Source: Pseudomonadaceae bacterium (GTDB lineage: Bacteria; Pseudomonadota; Gammaproteobacteria; Pseudomonadales; Azotimanducaceae). From it: 64,000 nucleotides of DNA. A program made the translations under genes and the position numbers. The stretch lies in assembly GCA_024743175.1 (NCBI GenBank), contig JANSXA010000003.1, positions 527,063 to 591,062 of the forward strand. Reading direction: 5' to 3'. Below, in pieces: positions 37,719 through 46,148 of the stretch; position 1 is the stretch's first letter; every line of letters begins with the position of its first letter. The notes under the pieces were generated by a model. The model searched no databases. It was given only the letters and a program-made list of their open reading frames with translations, and was not told the origin of the DNA.

Positions 37719-38471
37719 TTAAGGCTTGCGGAACAGCAGGGTAAAACGGTCGGTGTTGCCGCTGACACTCCGACGACCTACTTCGTATACCAGTTCGTCA
37801 TCGTAACGGTAGTGCAGGTCGGAATAGTCGACAAACTCAAAGCCTGCAGCCTCAATTTCTTTGATCGCCTGTACAGGATCCATGCGGCGCCAGTTCTCAC
37901 TGTTGTCACTCTGCATATGGCGTCGGGTGTGATCAATAACACCATACAGCCCACCAGACTTGAGTACGCGGAACACTTCTCTGTTGAGAATGTTGCGGGT
38001 TTCCTCAGTCAGGTTATGCAGGTTACGGAACGTCAGGACCAGGTCAATGTCTTTGGTATCCAGAGTCAGCTCGCTGATGCCGAAGCGGCGGCTGCCTTCC
38101 GGGCGTGAGAAAGAAGACATATCCACGTCCAGCACTTCAACATCACTTAGCGTGCCCGCTTCAATCTGCGCGGCCACACTCTGTGTGCCGATCGCTACCA
38201 GTAACTGACCTTTTTCCGCCAGCGTGGGTGCAAGAATTTTGGTGTACCAACCACCGCCAGGTAGCAGTTCGAGCACCCGCATATCTTCTTCCAGGCCGAA
38301 AAACTTCAGTGTTTCCAGTGGCTTGCGATTGGCATCTCGCGCTTTTTCCGCGTCGCTGCGGCTGTCACTGGCAATGGCGGATTTCAGTTTCTCCTCGACG
38401 TCTGCATAAACAGATCCAGCGCTGAGGCTGAGCGCCAGCGCGATAACGACACAGGAAACAAGATGGTGCAT
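37719..38471 (-). CDS. Exported class I SAM-dependent methyltransferase
   Basis: A 250-residue protein that starts with a clean Sec signal peptide (LVSCVVIALALSLSAGSVYA, then DVEEKL). The mature part is a class I methyltransferase: motif I MRVLELLPGGGWYTKIL, an acidic strand, then DLVLTFRNLHNLTEE and GGLYGVIDHTRR. It matches COG4798-type predicted methyltransferases, a family whose members commonly have signal peptides. SAM is not known to be present in the periplasm, so the location of its activity is a puzzle. It is convergent to the DUF7064 gene, while the SDR gene to the right (38529-39290) is on the same strand and upstream of it by 57 bp. Confidence 0.85.
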   Translation of the reverse strand: MHHLVSCVVIALALSLSAGSVYADVEEKLKSAIASDSRSDAEKARDANRKPLETLKFFGLEEDMRVLELLPGGGWYTKILAPTLAEKGQLLVAIGTQSVAAQIEAGTLSDVEVLDVDMSSFSRPEGSRRFGISELTLDTKDIDLVLTFRNLHNLTEETRNILNREVFRVLKSGGLYGVIDHTRRHMQSDNSENWRRMDPVQAIKEIEAAGFEFVDYSDLHYRYDDELVYEVGRRSVSGNTDRFTLLFRKP

Positions 38472-38528
38472 AACATATCCTTTGATTTTGCTAGAGGGTT
38501 CCGATTCTGATCATCCTACACTTTTTGT

Positions 38529-39290
38529 CTACCAGCGGCTCTGGCAGCTCATCCCGCCATCAATCACCAGATTGGCGCCACTGATCCAGCCTGATGCATC
38601 ACTGAGCAGAAACAGCGCAGCGTTTGCAATATCTTCGCCCTCGCCGAGGCGGCTCAGAGGAGCATTCTGTTGCCAGCGCTGTACACCCTCCGGCCAGGCC
38701 CGTTCGATTCCCTCACGACGTATCAGCCCAGGGGAGATCGTGTTGCAGCGAACGTTCTGCGCGCCGTATTCAAGCGCAAAACTGCGGGTCAGCATATTCA
38801 GCCCGGCTTTGCTGGTTGCGTAGTGCCCGTGCCCTGAAGCCCCGTCACTGCCTTCAATAGAAGATATGTTGACGACACTGGCAATGGGAAAGCGGGCGCA
38901 GGCTTGTTGGGTCAGATAAAACACCGCATTCAGATTGGTTTGCTGGGTGTGCTGCCATTGCTCAAGACTGAGCTCAGCCAGTTCGGCTACTGATTGATCA
39001 GCTGCGTTGTTGATCAAACCCGTGAGTTTCATGTTCTGGCTGATGATGGTGTCGAGCAGCTGATCGATCTGTCTCGCATCCGTGAGGTCAGCATGCAGGG
39101 CGAGCGCTTTGTCACCCAGCCTGGTCAGCAGGTTTTTCAGTGCCTGTGATTCGGTACGGTAGTGCAGAATAACGGTTGCGCCGGCTTCCGCCAGACGCAA
39201 TGCAGCGGCAGTGCCTATGGTGCCTGCCGCACCGGTGACCAGTACACATTGATCTGTAAGGTCGAGTAGCTTGTTTACAGGTAGGGTCAT
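38529..39290 (-). CDS. SDR-family oxidoreductase
   Basis: A 253-residue classical short-chain dehydrogenase/reductase. The cofactor motif is VTGAAGTIGTA, the NNA motif is INNAADQSV, the catalytic Ser is in NISSIEG, and the Tyr/Lys pair is HYATSKAGL. The C-terminus has SGANLVIDGGMS. NADP(H) preference is likely from the arginine in HYRTES after strand 2. It resembles 3-oxoacyl-ACP or sugar-alcohol dehydrogenases; substrate unknown. It lies upstream of and codirectional with the exported methyltransferase gene. Confidence 0.9.
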   Translation of the reverse strand: MTLPVNKLLDLTDQCVLVTGAAGTIGTAAALRLAEAGATVILHYRTESQALKNLLTRLGDKALALHADLTDARQIDQLLDTIISQNMKLTGLINNAADQSVAELAELSLEQWQHTQQTNLNAVFYLTQQACARFPIASVVNISSIEGSDGASGHGHYATSKAGLNMLTRSFALEYGAQNVRCNTISPGLIRREGIERAWPEGVQRWQQNAPLSRLGEGEDIANAALFLLSDASGWISGANLVIDGGMSCQSRW

Positions 39291-39374
39291 GGTAACTCCC
39301 GCGGTGTTTGTCCTTTCGCAGACCTTATCAGTGTGCGTAGAATCAAGTGTATAGTTTTAAGGCAGGGGTAGGGT

Positions 39375-39788
39375 ATGGCGGAATTTGCAGGCCTGGTGCC
39401 AGCGGCATCAAAGGGCCAGCTGGCGGAACGCTTTTATACCCAGGAGCGCTGTTACATCAGTGAATACATGAACACTCCCGAGGCCGCGCAGGTCTCCCTG
39501 GCGCAGGCGTGTGTTTCACCCGGTGTGACGACGCAGCTGCACAGCCTGGCGATTGAAGAGCGTTACATCATCATGCAGGGTCAGGGTCTGATGGAACTGG
39601 CTGAGGCTGAAGTTTTTACTGTTAACGTTGGCGATGTTGTTGTTATTCCTGCCGGGGTCCCCCAGCGCATTCGTAATGTGCTCGATGAAAAACTTAAGTT
39701 TTTGTGTGTCTGCACGCCTAGATTCCAGCCTGAGCACTACACAGTATTGGAAACCGCGCAGACTCAACCACTGGATATTTTGCTGTGA
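39375..39788 (+). CDS. Cupin-domain protein
   Basis: A 137-residue single cupin. Strand motifs are VSPGVTTQLHSLAIEERYIIMQGQGLMEL and VGDVVVIPAGVPQRIRNV, with His56 and Glu60/Glu61 as plausible metal ligands in motif 1; motif 2 lacks the usual His (it has Gln). Function unknown: a small-molecule-binding or mannose-6-phosphate-isomerase-like role is possible. Its TGA stop shares its final base with the ATG of the following nucleoside transporter, so the two are translationally coupled. Confidence 0.83.
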   Translation: MAEFAGLVPAASKGQLAERFYTQERCYISEYMNTPEAAQVSLAQACVSPGVTTQLHSLAIEERYIIMQGQGLMELAEAEVFTVNVGDVVVIPAGVPQRIRNVLDEKLKFLCVCTPRFQPEHYTVLETAQTQPLDILL

Positions 39789-40987
39789 TGGATTTCATTC
39801 GGGTGCCGGTTGCGGTCGCCGTCCTTCTGTTCGTTTGCTGGTTAATGTCTGATAATCGAGCTCGTGTGCCCTGGCGGTTGGTATTTGTCGGCCTGGCGAT
39901 GCAGTTTACGTTTGCCTTGCTGGTGCTGGGTTCATCCATCGGTCAGCAGGTTTTACGGGCGATAAGTGATGGTGTGACTCAGGTTGTGGCGTCATCTGCC
40001 GCTGGCGCTGAGTTTGTCTTTGGTACGGGCTACCAGGAACATTTCATAGCATTTTCTATTCCAGCGACGATTATTTTCTTTTCCCTGCTGATGTCGCTGC
40101 TCTATCACTTCGGCATTGTGCAATGGATTGTTAAAGGTATGGCCGCGGGGATACGCAAGCTGTTGCCGGTTTCAGGCGCCGAATCCCTGACGGCGTGTGC
40201 CAACGTGTTTATCGGCAACACCGAGGCGCCGCTGATTATCAAGCCTTATATTGCCGGTATGACCCGTTCGGAAATCATGGCCATGATGACAGCGGGTATG
40301 GCCACCATCAGCGGTGGCATGTTGGCCGTCTATATTGGCCTTGGCGCTGATGCTGGCTATCTGATTACCGCGTCGTTGATGGCGGCGCCGGGTGCACTGG
40401 TGGTAGCGAAGATCATGGTGCCGGAAACAGAAACTCCGGTCACCATGGGTAAAGAGGTGGTCAACATGCCGCCAGATTCTGTGAATATGTTCCAGGCCAT
40501 GACCAAAGGCGCTTCAGATGGACTGATTCTCGCGGCAAATGTCGTGGCTATGTTGATCGCCTTTGTATCCATGGTGGCATTGCTCAACTGGCTTATGGGT
40601 CTGGCGCCGGATGTGCTGGGCGAGCCGCTGACGTTGCAGCGGGTGTTCGGCTGGATGTTTTATCCCTTTGCCGTGCTGATTGGGGCAGACCTTGCAGACG
40701 CGGCAAAAGTGGGAAATCTGCTGGGTATGAAAATATTTCTTACCGAGTTTCTCGCCTATACCGAGCTGCAGCAACTGGGCGATCAGATCTCAGATCGTTC
40801 CCGTGCGGTAGCAACCTTTGCCCTCTGTGGATTCAGCAGTTTTGTTTCTATCGGTGTGCAGGTGGGTGGTATTGGCGCACTGGTGCCCGAACGGCGAGAC
40901 GATATTGCTCATACTGCCTTGCGTTGTATGATCGGTGGCACGCTTGTGACTTTGATGACCGCCACCATCGCCAGTCTGTTCTTTTAA
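39788..40987 (+). CDS. Concentrative nucleoside transporter (NupC/CNT family), second copy
   Basis: A 399-residue CNT-family membrane transporter. The signature block is ESLTACANVFIGNTEAPLIIKPYI, directly comparable with that of the copy at 28.6 kb. The helices and the final LVTLMTATIASLFF segment are complete. The ATG at 39788 overlaps the cupin stop by one base; a GTG at 39785 is an alternative. A phytanoyl-CoA-dioxygenase-like gene follows after about 32 bp. Cargo is probably a nucleoside; the exact one cannot be told. Confidence 0.92.
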   Translation: MDFIRVPVAVAVLLFVCWLMSDNRARVPWRLVFVGLAMQFTFALLVLGSSIGQQVLRAISDGVTQVVASSAAGAEFVFGTGYQEHFIAFSIPATIIFFSLLMSLLYHFGIVQWIVKGMAAGIRKLLPVSGAESLTACANVFIGNTEAPLIIKPYIAGMTRSEIMAMMTAGMATISGGMLAVYIGLGADAGYLITASLMAAPGALVVAKIMVPETETPVTMGKEVVNMPPDSVNMFQAMTKGASDGLILAANVVAMLIAFVSMVALLNWLMGLAPDVLGEPLTLQRVFGWMFYPFAVLIGADLADAAKVGNLLGMKIFLTEFLAYTELQQLGDQISDRSRAVATFALCGFSSFVSIGVQVGGIGALVPERRDDIAHTALRCMIGGTLVTLMTATIASLFF

Positions 40988-41019
40988 CGTCGCGGCATAC
41001 AGCGGGCAAGGAAATGGAT

Positions 41020-41871
41020 ATGACCAAAACGGTACTAACTCCCGACCAGCATCAACAGGTTGTCGATCAGGGCTATGTTGTGCTGGAGAATTTCAAATCA
41101 CCTGAGGAGCTGTCAACGCTTCGCCAGGCGGCTCTGCAGGTTGTGGACGGGTTTGATTTTTCCGCTCATCAGCACGTTTTCTCAACGACGGCGGATGCGG
41201 CTGCGCTGGGCGAATATTTTCTTACCTCAGGTGATCAGGTACGTTGTTTTCTGGAACCTGGTGCAGCTGATGAAAATGGTCAGTTACGGGTAGATAAGCT
41301 ACTGTCGGTAAACAAGCTGGGTCACGCCATGCATGACCGTATCCCGGCATTCCGGAATTTTTCCAGCGACCCTCGGTTAACCGCCTTAATGCATGAGATC
41401 GGCGTGCAGACTCCTCATGTATGGCAGTCAATGTATATTTTCAAGCAGCCACAGATTGGTGGTGAAGTGGGCTGGCATCAGGATGCCACCTATTTTTATA
41501 CCGAACCTCTGAGTGTAAAGACGCTGTGGTTTGCGATTGACGATGCCACTCTGGAAAACGGTTGTTTATGGGTTGCGCAGACTGGTTCAGATTCGCCCCT
41601 GCGCGAGGTGTTTGAAGTGATTGATGGCCGTCCGCGAACACGTCAGCTTGATTCTGCCCCGTGGCCTGATCTGCAGCAGGCAAAGCCATTGGAAGTGAAA
41701 GCCGGTACCCTGGTCTGCTTTTCCGGCACCTTGCCGCACTACAGTGCGCCCAACAGGTCTGATAAAGCGCGTCACGCCTATACGTTACATGTTGTAGATG
41801 GTCAGGCGCATTACCCGAAAACAAACTGGATTCAGCGGGGTGAGGATCTGCCCGTACGTGGTTTCCTCTAA
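41020..41871 (+). CDS. Phytanoyl-CoA dioxygenase (PhyH) family protein
   Basis: A 283-residue Fe(II)/2-oxoglutarate dioxygenase. It starts with the typical LTPDQHQQVVDQGYVVLENF strand. Iron ligands are His153 and Asp155 (GWHQDATYF) and a later His (LPHYSAPN). The set HQDATYFYTEPLSVKTLWFAIDD is a strong PhyH signature, close to the human PHYHD1-like branch that is not known to act on CoA esters. I chose the ATG at 41020 because AAGGA lies seven bases before it; the ATG at 41014 would be too close. It follows the second nucleoside transporter. The stop overlaps the convergent kinase stop by four bases. Confidence 0.9.
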   Translation: MTKTVLTPDQHQQVVDQGYVVLENFKSPEELSTLRQAALQVVDGFDFSAHQHVFSTTADAAALGEYFLTSGDQVRCFLEPGAADENGQLRVDKLLSVNKLGHAMHDRIPAFRNFSSDPRLTALMHEIGVQTPHVWQSMYIFKQPQIGGEVGWHQDATYFYTEPLSVKTLWFAIDDATLENGCLWVAQTGSDSPLREVFEVIDGRPRTRQLDSAPWPDLQQAKPLEVKAGTLVCFSGTLPHYSAPNRSDKARHAYTLHVVDGQAHYPKTNWIQRGEDLPVRGFL

Positions 41872-43466
41872 TCCGGAACCCGGGACAGGCTCCTTTGTAT
41901 CATAGTCTGTATCTGCGCGCTGCTCGGAGCGGCCTGTGTATCGATAATTACCGTTCTGCTCAGTTCGTTATCCACTATAGGCTGATAGGTATCCAGCTGG
42001 TGAGCCAGCACATCAAGATCTGCCTCTGAGATATCTGAGCCTTTACGTTGACGGTCCCTAACACGTTGTTTAAGTATTTCAGACTCAGCGTGGAAATGTA
42101 GAATGCGCACAGGTACCGCAAGATCCGCTGCTAATTCGTGGAACTGATCCCGTTGGTTTTTCTCGAGGAACGTGGCATCAACAATCACCGGGTAGCCGGC
42201 ATTGATAATAAGGCTGGCAAGCTCCGCCAGCTTGGCGTAGGTCAAAGCGCTTGCATCAGGAGCGTATGCGCCTGCGTCGATGGCTGTTGCCCCATCATCT
42301 TTTGAATCATCCCGGGCAGACCCTCTGCCAAACAAGCGTTGTCGTTCACGGTCGGAGCGAATACGGATTGCGCCCATGTGCTCCGCCAGCGGTGCTGACA
42401 GGGTTGATTTGCCGCTGCCCGACAAACCGTGTGTGATGAGCAGCTGCGGTTGGTGAGGTTTGGTATAGCTGACAGCAAGTTTCACGTAACGCTCAAATTG
42501 GTCCAGCGCTTCGCTGCGATCTGCATCGGTGAGGTCTTGAGCAAGCCGAATGCTGGCAATTTTAGCCCGCACGCTGGCGCGGTAGGCTTTGTAATATTGA
42601 AGGACCTGAACGCCGGCGTAATCTCCAGTCTGCTCCAGATAACCGTTCAGAAAGCGGTAGGCGTACTGGGGTTTGCCGTAGTCTTCCAGGTCCATCAGCA
42701 GGAAGCCGATTTCACTCATCACGTCGATCCAGTACAGGTCAGGGTTGAATTCAATGCCGTCAAAAATCACCGGCACATCATCTATCACAGCCATGTTGCC
42801 CAGATGCATATCACCGTGGCACTCACGTATGAATCCCAGTTGTTTGCGCGCAACAAACTGCGGCATCCAGCGCTGGTACTCACTGTTCGCCCAGGTTTCT
42901 ATCTCGCCGATCCAGCGGATATGTTCCGCTGCATCGGTTTGTTGCAGAATATGGGTGAAGTTCTCCAGTACCGGCGCGTGCACGTGTTCTGGTGTGCCGT
43001 AAGGGCTTTCTTGAGAGGCAATGGGAATGTCCAGATGAAACTGCGCCACCTGATCAACGATCTGATCGATGTGTGCCGGGGTAAGGCGGTTGTCCTGCAC
43101 CATGCTGCTGAGTAAGCCCTCCTGGGAGAAGCGAGACATTTTTACCGCATACTCCAGAGCTTCGCCGCGGCCATTGATCTGTGGGTGTTCCAGGCTGCCC
43201 GTGATGCTCACAACTTCCAGATACAGCTGCGGGGCCAGCCTTCCGTTCAAACGCAGCTCTTCCTGACAGAAGAACGCGCGTTTCTCCAGCGTGGTGAAAT
43301 CAAGGAAGCCGAGATCCAGTGCTTTCTTAATTTTGTAGACGTAAGGGCCGCACAGGATCACATAAGAAATATGCGTTTCGATCAGCGCCATGTCCTGGGT
43401 TTCATGACTGTAAAGTGATGGGTCCTGCAGTGCCTGTATAAGGGTTTGCTGATCCGTGGTTTGCAT
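41868..43466 (-). CDS. Two-domain phosphotransferase/P-loop kinase
   Basis: A 532-residue fusion. The N-terminal half is an aminoglycoside-phosphotransferase-like kinase domain with the catalytic loop HGDMHLGNM (217-225) and the metal Asp in IFDGIEF (236). The C-terminal half is a P-loop kinase (AAA_33 type) with Walker [10 protein letters not shown] (347-355) and VIVDATFLEK. This COG2187-COG0645 combination is widespread and has no settled function. It lies three bases downstream of a phosphoribosyltransferase gene on the same strand, so the two form an operon. The role is unknown. Confidence 0.88.
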   Translation of the reverse strand: MQTTDQQTLIQALQDPSLYSHETQDMALIETHISYVILCGPYVYKIKKALDLGFLDFTTLEKRAFFCQEELRLNGRLAPQLYLEVVSITGSLEHPQINGRGEALEYAVKMSRFSQEGLLSSMVQDNRLTPAHIDQIVDQVAQFHLDIPIASQESPYGTPEHVHAPVLENFTHILQQTDAAEHIRWIGEIETWANSEYQRWMPQFVARKQLGFIRECHGDMHLGNMAVIDDVPVIFDGIEFNPDLYWIDVMSEIGFLLMDLEDYGKPQYAYRFLNGYLEQTGDYAGVQVLQYYKAYRASVRAKIASIRLAQDLTDADRSEALDQFERYVKLAVSYTKPHQPQLLITHGLSGSGKSTLSAPLAEHMGAIRIRSDRERQRLFGRGSARDDSKDDGATAIDAGAYAPDASALTYAKLAELASLIINAGYPVIVDATFLEKNQRDQFHELAADLAVPVRILHFHAESEILKQRVRDRQRKGSDISEADLDVLAHQLDTYQPIVDNELSRTVIIDTQAAPSSAQIQTMIQRSLSRVPD

Positions 43467-43469
43467 GAT

Positions 43470-44054
43470 TCAAGTGTTGTTGTTGTGTTGGGATTCCAGG
43501 TGTTTGCCAATAATCTCGTAGATAGCAGGCCGGTGCGTTTTAATTTCTTCCAGCGTTAAACCTTCGAGCGAGTGCGGATACTTCAGCCAGGCGCTGGTTT
43601 CATGCAGATAGTAGTCGGGTACCAGTGAGGTTTCGTTACGGGTGGGTTTGTAATAAGGCACCGCGACCCGGATATCTGCCGGTGTGTTTTTGCGCAGCTT
43701 TTTTTCTATGTTATCGATGATGGCGGCAATCGTGTGGCCTGTGTCAAACACGTCATCCACAATCAGGAGGCTGTCTTCCCGGGTAAGTTTTTTAATCAGA
43801 TAGCTCAAGCCATAGACCGCGACCGTGCGTGAGCGGTTATCGATGCCGGTGTAGGCGCTGGTGCGGATAGCGATGTGGTCGCTGTCGATGCCCTGGTAGG
43901 CCAAATACTCCTGTACCGCTATGCCAATAGGGGCGCCGCCACGCCACACCGCAACAATAAATGTCGGCCGAAAGCCGCTGGCATAGATATTCGCCGCCAG
44001 GCGAAAAGAATCTTCCAGCAGTGTCTGTGCATCCAAGTAGGTTTTTTCGCTCAA
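43470..44054 (-). CDS. Phosphoribosyltransferase-family protein
   Basis: A 194-residue type I phosphoribosyltransferase. The pyrophosphate loop region is IVAVWRGGAPIG and the PRPP-binding loop is LLIVDDVFDTGHT, both well kept. It resembles xanthine/hypoxanthine PRTases; a base other than purine is not excluded. It is divergent from a paralog across about 45 bp and is followed by the two-domain kinase after three bases. Transcription of the two divergent copies must start in a very short shared space. Confidence 0.87.
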   Translation of the reverse strand: MSEKTYLDAQTLLEDSFRLAANIYASGFRPTFIVAVWRGGAPIGIAVQEYLAYQGIDSDHIAIRTSAYTGIDNRSRTVAVYGLSYLIKKLTREDSLLIVDDVFDTGHTIAAIIDNIEKKLRKNTPADIRVAVPYYKPTRNETSLVPDYYLHETSAWLKYPHSLEGLTLEEIKTHRPAIYEIIGKHLESQHNNNT

Positions 44055-44099
44055 TGTAGATGTTTTACCCAGGGATTTTTCTTAGTATGCCAGGCTCCC

Positions 44100-44708
44100 T
44101 TGTACAAGCAGAAGCCCATCAGCACTGAAGATAAAATATTTGTCAGCGAAGAGCAGCAGATCCTTGATGGATACCGGCTCGGTGAGCAGATATATACCAG
44201 CGGATTTCGGCCGACCTTCATCGTCGGTTTGTGGCGTGGTGGCAGCGCTGTTGGCCTGGTGGTGCAGGAATGCCTGGCAACCCTAGGTATCGAAACCGAT
44301 CACATCGCGCTGCGGACGTCTTACCAGGGGCGGGCGCAGTACGAGCTTATGGCCGCGCAGAAAGCACCTCTGCGGGTTCACGGCAAACAATATCTGTTAG
44401 AGAATCTTGACGCTGAAGACCGTCTGCTGATTGTGGATGATGTGTTCAGTAGTGGTCGTCATACCCAGGCGGTGGTAGATGAGCTGGCGAAAGGATTGAA
44501 GCGCAATTTTCCGAGTGATGTTCGTGTAGCAACACTCTGGTGGCGTCCCCAGGGGGATGGCACCGGGCCAAAACCTGATTATTTTCTGCACAAAACCAAT
44601 CAGTGGCTGGTGCTGCCCTATGAGTTGAATGGCCTGAGTGAAGCAGAGGTCCTGCAATACAAACCGTTTATGGCTGATCTGTTGCGACCATCTGAGGAAA
44701 ATCGCTAG
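44100..44708 (+). CDS. Phosphoribosyltransferase-family protein, divergent paralog
   Basis: About 202 residues; a paralog of the adjacent PRTase on the other strand (compare IYTSGFRPTFIVGLWRGG here with IYASGFRPTFIVAVWRGG there). The PRPP loop is LLIVDDVFSSGRHT, in which an extra Arg changes the usual D-T/S-G-x-T pattern. The start is uncertain: I chose the TTG at 44100 because upstream codons encode no family sequence; no ATG is available in frame near it. The stop overlaps the convergent FAD-oxidoreductase stop by four bases. Confidence 0.82.
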   Translation: MYKQKPISTEDKIFVSEEQQILDGYRLGEQIYTSGFRPTFIVGLWRGGSAVGLVVQECLATLGIETDHIALRTSYQGRAQYELMAAQKAPLRVHGKQYLLENLDAEDRLLIVDDVFSSGRHTQAVVDELAKGLKRNFPSDVRVATLWWRPQGDGTGPKPDYFLHKTNQWLVLPYELNGLSEAEVLQYKPFMADLLRPSEENR

Positions 44709-45652
44709 CGCGCTGAGCTCAGATTCCTGTGCATCTGCAGCGCCGCTGCTGTACCACTTGCAAACGCATCCTCAACATCTGAGCCCAGGCACCAGTCGCC
44801 GGCGAGAATCAGGTGATCATCCAATGCCAGGTGTGAATGGCCAAGTGGCGTGTGAGTCAAGGCAAATCGCCAGCGGTGCGCGCTTGCAGATATCGGTGTC
44901 GAAAACCCAGCAATACTGTTGTTCAGGTGCTGCAGCAAAACTTCCGCAACCTCTACAGCGTCGGTTTCCAGGTTTGTCCGGCTCCACTCAGTACTGGCAT
45001 GGGCAATATAAGCGTAGCCACCAGCTGATGGTGCCCGATCGGGTTTGGTGAAGTTTGCACCGACCCAGCTCAGAGACGGATCCGGCTTGTCATAAATAGC
45101 CTGCGCTAACGGCACTTCCAGGCTGAACATCAGCGCCCAGACGGGGACCATGCTGACCTGCGTCAGCACCGCGGGTATCGCCAGTTCGGAATTGGCCAGC
45201 AGGTCGCGGGCTTGTGGTGCAGGTATGGCGAGCACCACACCCTGGAAGGGGCCAAAGGTCTGGCTCTCATCGCTGCGCAGCCGCCAGCCATCCGAGTTGT
45301 GTTGCAGTTGATCAATCTTACAGTTCAGCTGTGTCGGTGAGTTGTCCAGCCAGAATCTGGCCAGCTGGTTCTGTCTCGGTGTGGCGACAAAACACGGTCC
45401 CTTACTGTGTCCGTCCGCCTCATGCCAGCGTTTGACCGGCGCCCTGGACAACGCCCTGGTGAATTCAGGCGTTTTTGCGGTGAAGCAGCGGGCGCCGTGA
45501 TCAAATTCACCGACACTCGATCTTCGGGTCGCCATACGTCCGCCGACACCTCTGCTTTTATCAAACACCAGGGTTGTGTAATCCAGTCTGTCTAAATTGT
45601 GCGCAGCTATGCACCCCGCAGCGCCGGCACCAATGATGGCAATGGGTTTCAT
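44705..45652 (-). CDS. FAD-dependent amine-oxidase-like (renalase-like) oxidoreductase
   Basis: A 315-residue NAD(P)/FAD oxidoreductase. It starts with the dinucleotide motif IAIIGAGAAGCIAA, followed by the acidic FDKSRGVGGRMATRR region typical of amine oxidases and renalases, and it ends LILAGDWCLGSDVEDAFASG. The bacterial renalase-like family oxidises 2- and 6-dihydro-NAD(P), repairing damaged nicotinamides; that role is possible here but not demonstrated. The ATG directly follows the stop codon of the DUF3429 gene, so the two are an operon. Confidence 0.87.
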   Translation of the reverse strand: MKPIAIIGAGAAGCIAAHNLDRLDYTTLVFDKSRGVGGRMATRRSSVGEFDHGARCFTAKTPEFTRALSRAPVKRWHEADGHSKGPCFVATPRQNQLARFWLDNSPTQLNCKIDQLQHNSDGWRLRSDESQTFGPFQGVVLAIPAPQARDLLANSELAIPAVLTQVSMVPVWALMFSLEVPLAQAIYDKPDPSLSWVGANFTKPDRAPSAGGYAYIAHASTEWSRTNLETDAVEVAEVLLQHLNNSIAGFSTPISASAHRWRFALTHTPLGHSHLALDDHLILAGDWCLGSDVEDAFASGTAAALQMHRNLSSAR

Positions 45653-46144
45653 TCAGATCGCCGGTAACAGGGCAAATGCACCGATGCCGATTACCAGCAG
45701 GGTTGTCAGCCGAATGCGCAGCGGCAGATACCAGGTGGGATAAACCTCATCACCTTGCTCCATGATCTCGTAGGTCAGGATCATGCCGAGGCCAACAATT
45801 AACGCAACAATGCTCAGTTTTGCGGGTAAAAGCAGTGCGATCAGTGCCCACAAGCTCGGCAGAATGCTGACAAAAATACGGCGAATGCGGATTTGCTCTG
45901 CTGTGCTGAGCAATGCATAACCCCATTGGATACCGCCTAGAAAGCAGACAATAGTAGCCACATAAATTGTGCCTACCCGGGTTGCCAGAGGTTGCCACTG
46001 CGGTTGCAGCCAGGCGACTGCCAGCAGGCTGAAAACCGGTAGAACGCCGGCGTAACCCAGCCTGCTCGCCCACCGCTCTAGGCGAGCTGCGGAAACTTGT
46101 TCCGCTGTAGCAGGTCTTCCCGGGCCTGGTGTTTGCTGGGGCAC
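45653..46144 (-). CDS. DUF3429 membrane protein
   Basis: A 163-residue protein with five hydrophobic helices after a short polar N-terminus. The stretch CFLGGIQWGYAL followed by a short loop and SILPSLWALIALLLP is the DUF3429 signature. The family is widespread in Proteobacteria and has no known function. The stop codon is directly followed by the ATG of the renalase-like gene, and the nei gene is four bases downstream of its own upstream neighbour. It likely belongs to one operon that starts with nei. Confidence 0.87.
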   Translation of the reverse strand: MPQQTPGPGRPATAEQVSAARLERWASRLGYAGVLPVFSLLAVAWLQPQWQPLATRVGTIYVATIVCFLGGIQWGYALLSTAEQIRIRRIFVSILPSLWALIALLLPAKLSIVALIVGLGMILTYEIMEQGDEVYPTWYLPLRIRLTTLLVIGIGAFALLPAI

Positions 46145-46148
46145 GGTC

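Noticed and set aside
43875..44100. N-terminal extension of the plus-strand PRTase starting at 43875
   Set aside because: It runs antisense through the other PRTase gene and encodes no family sequence.
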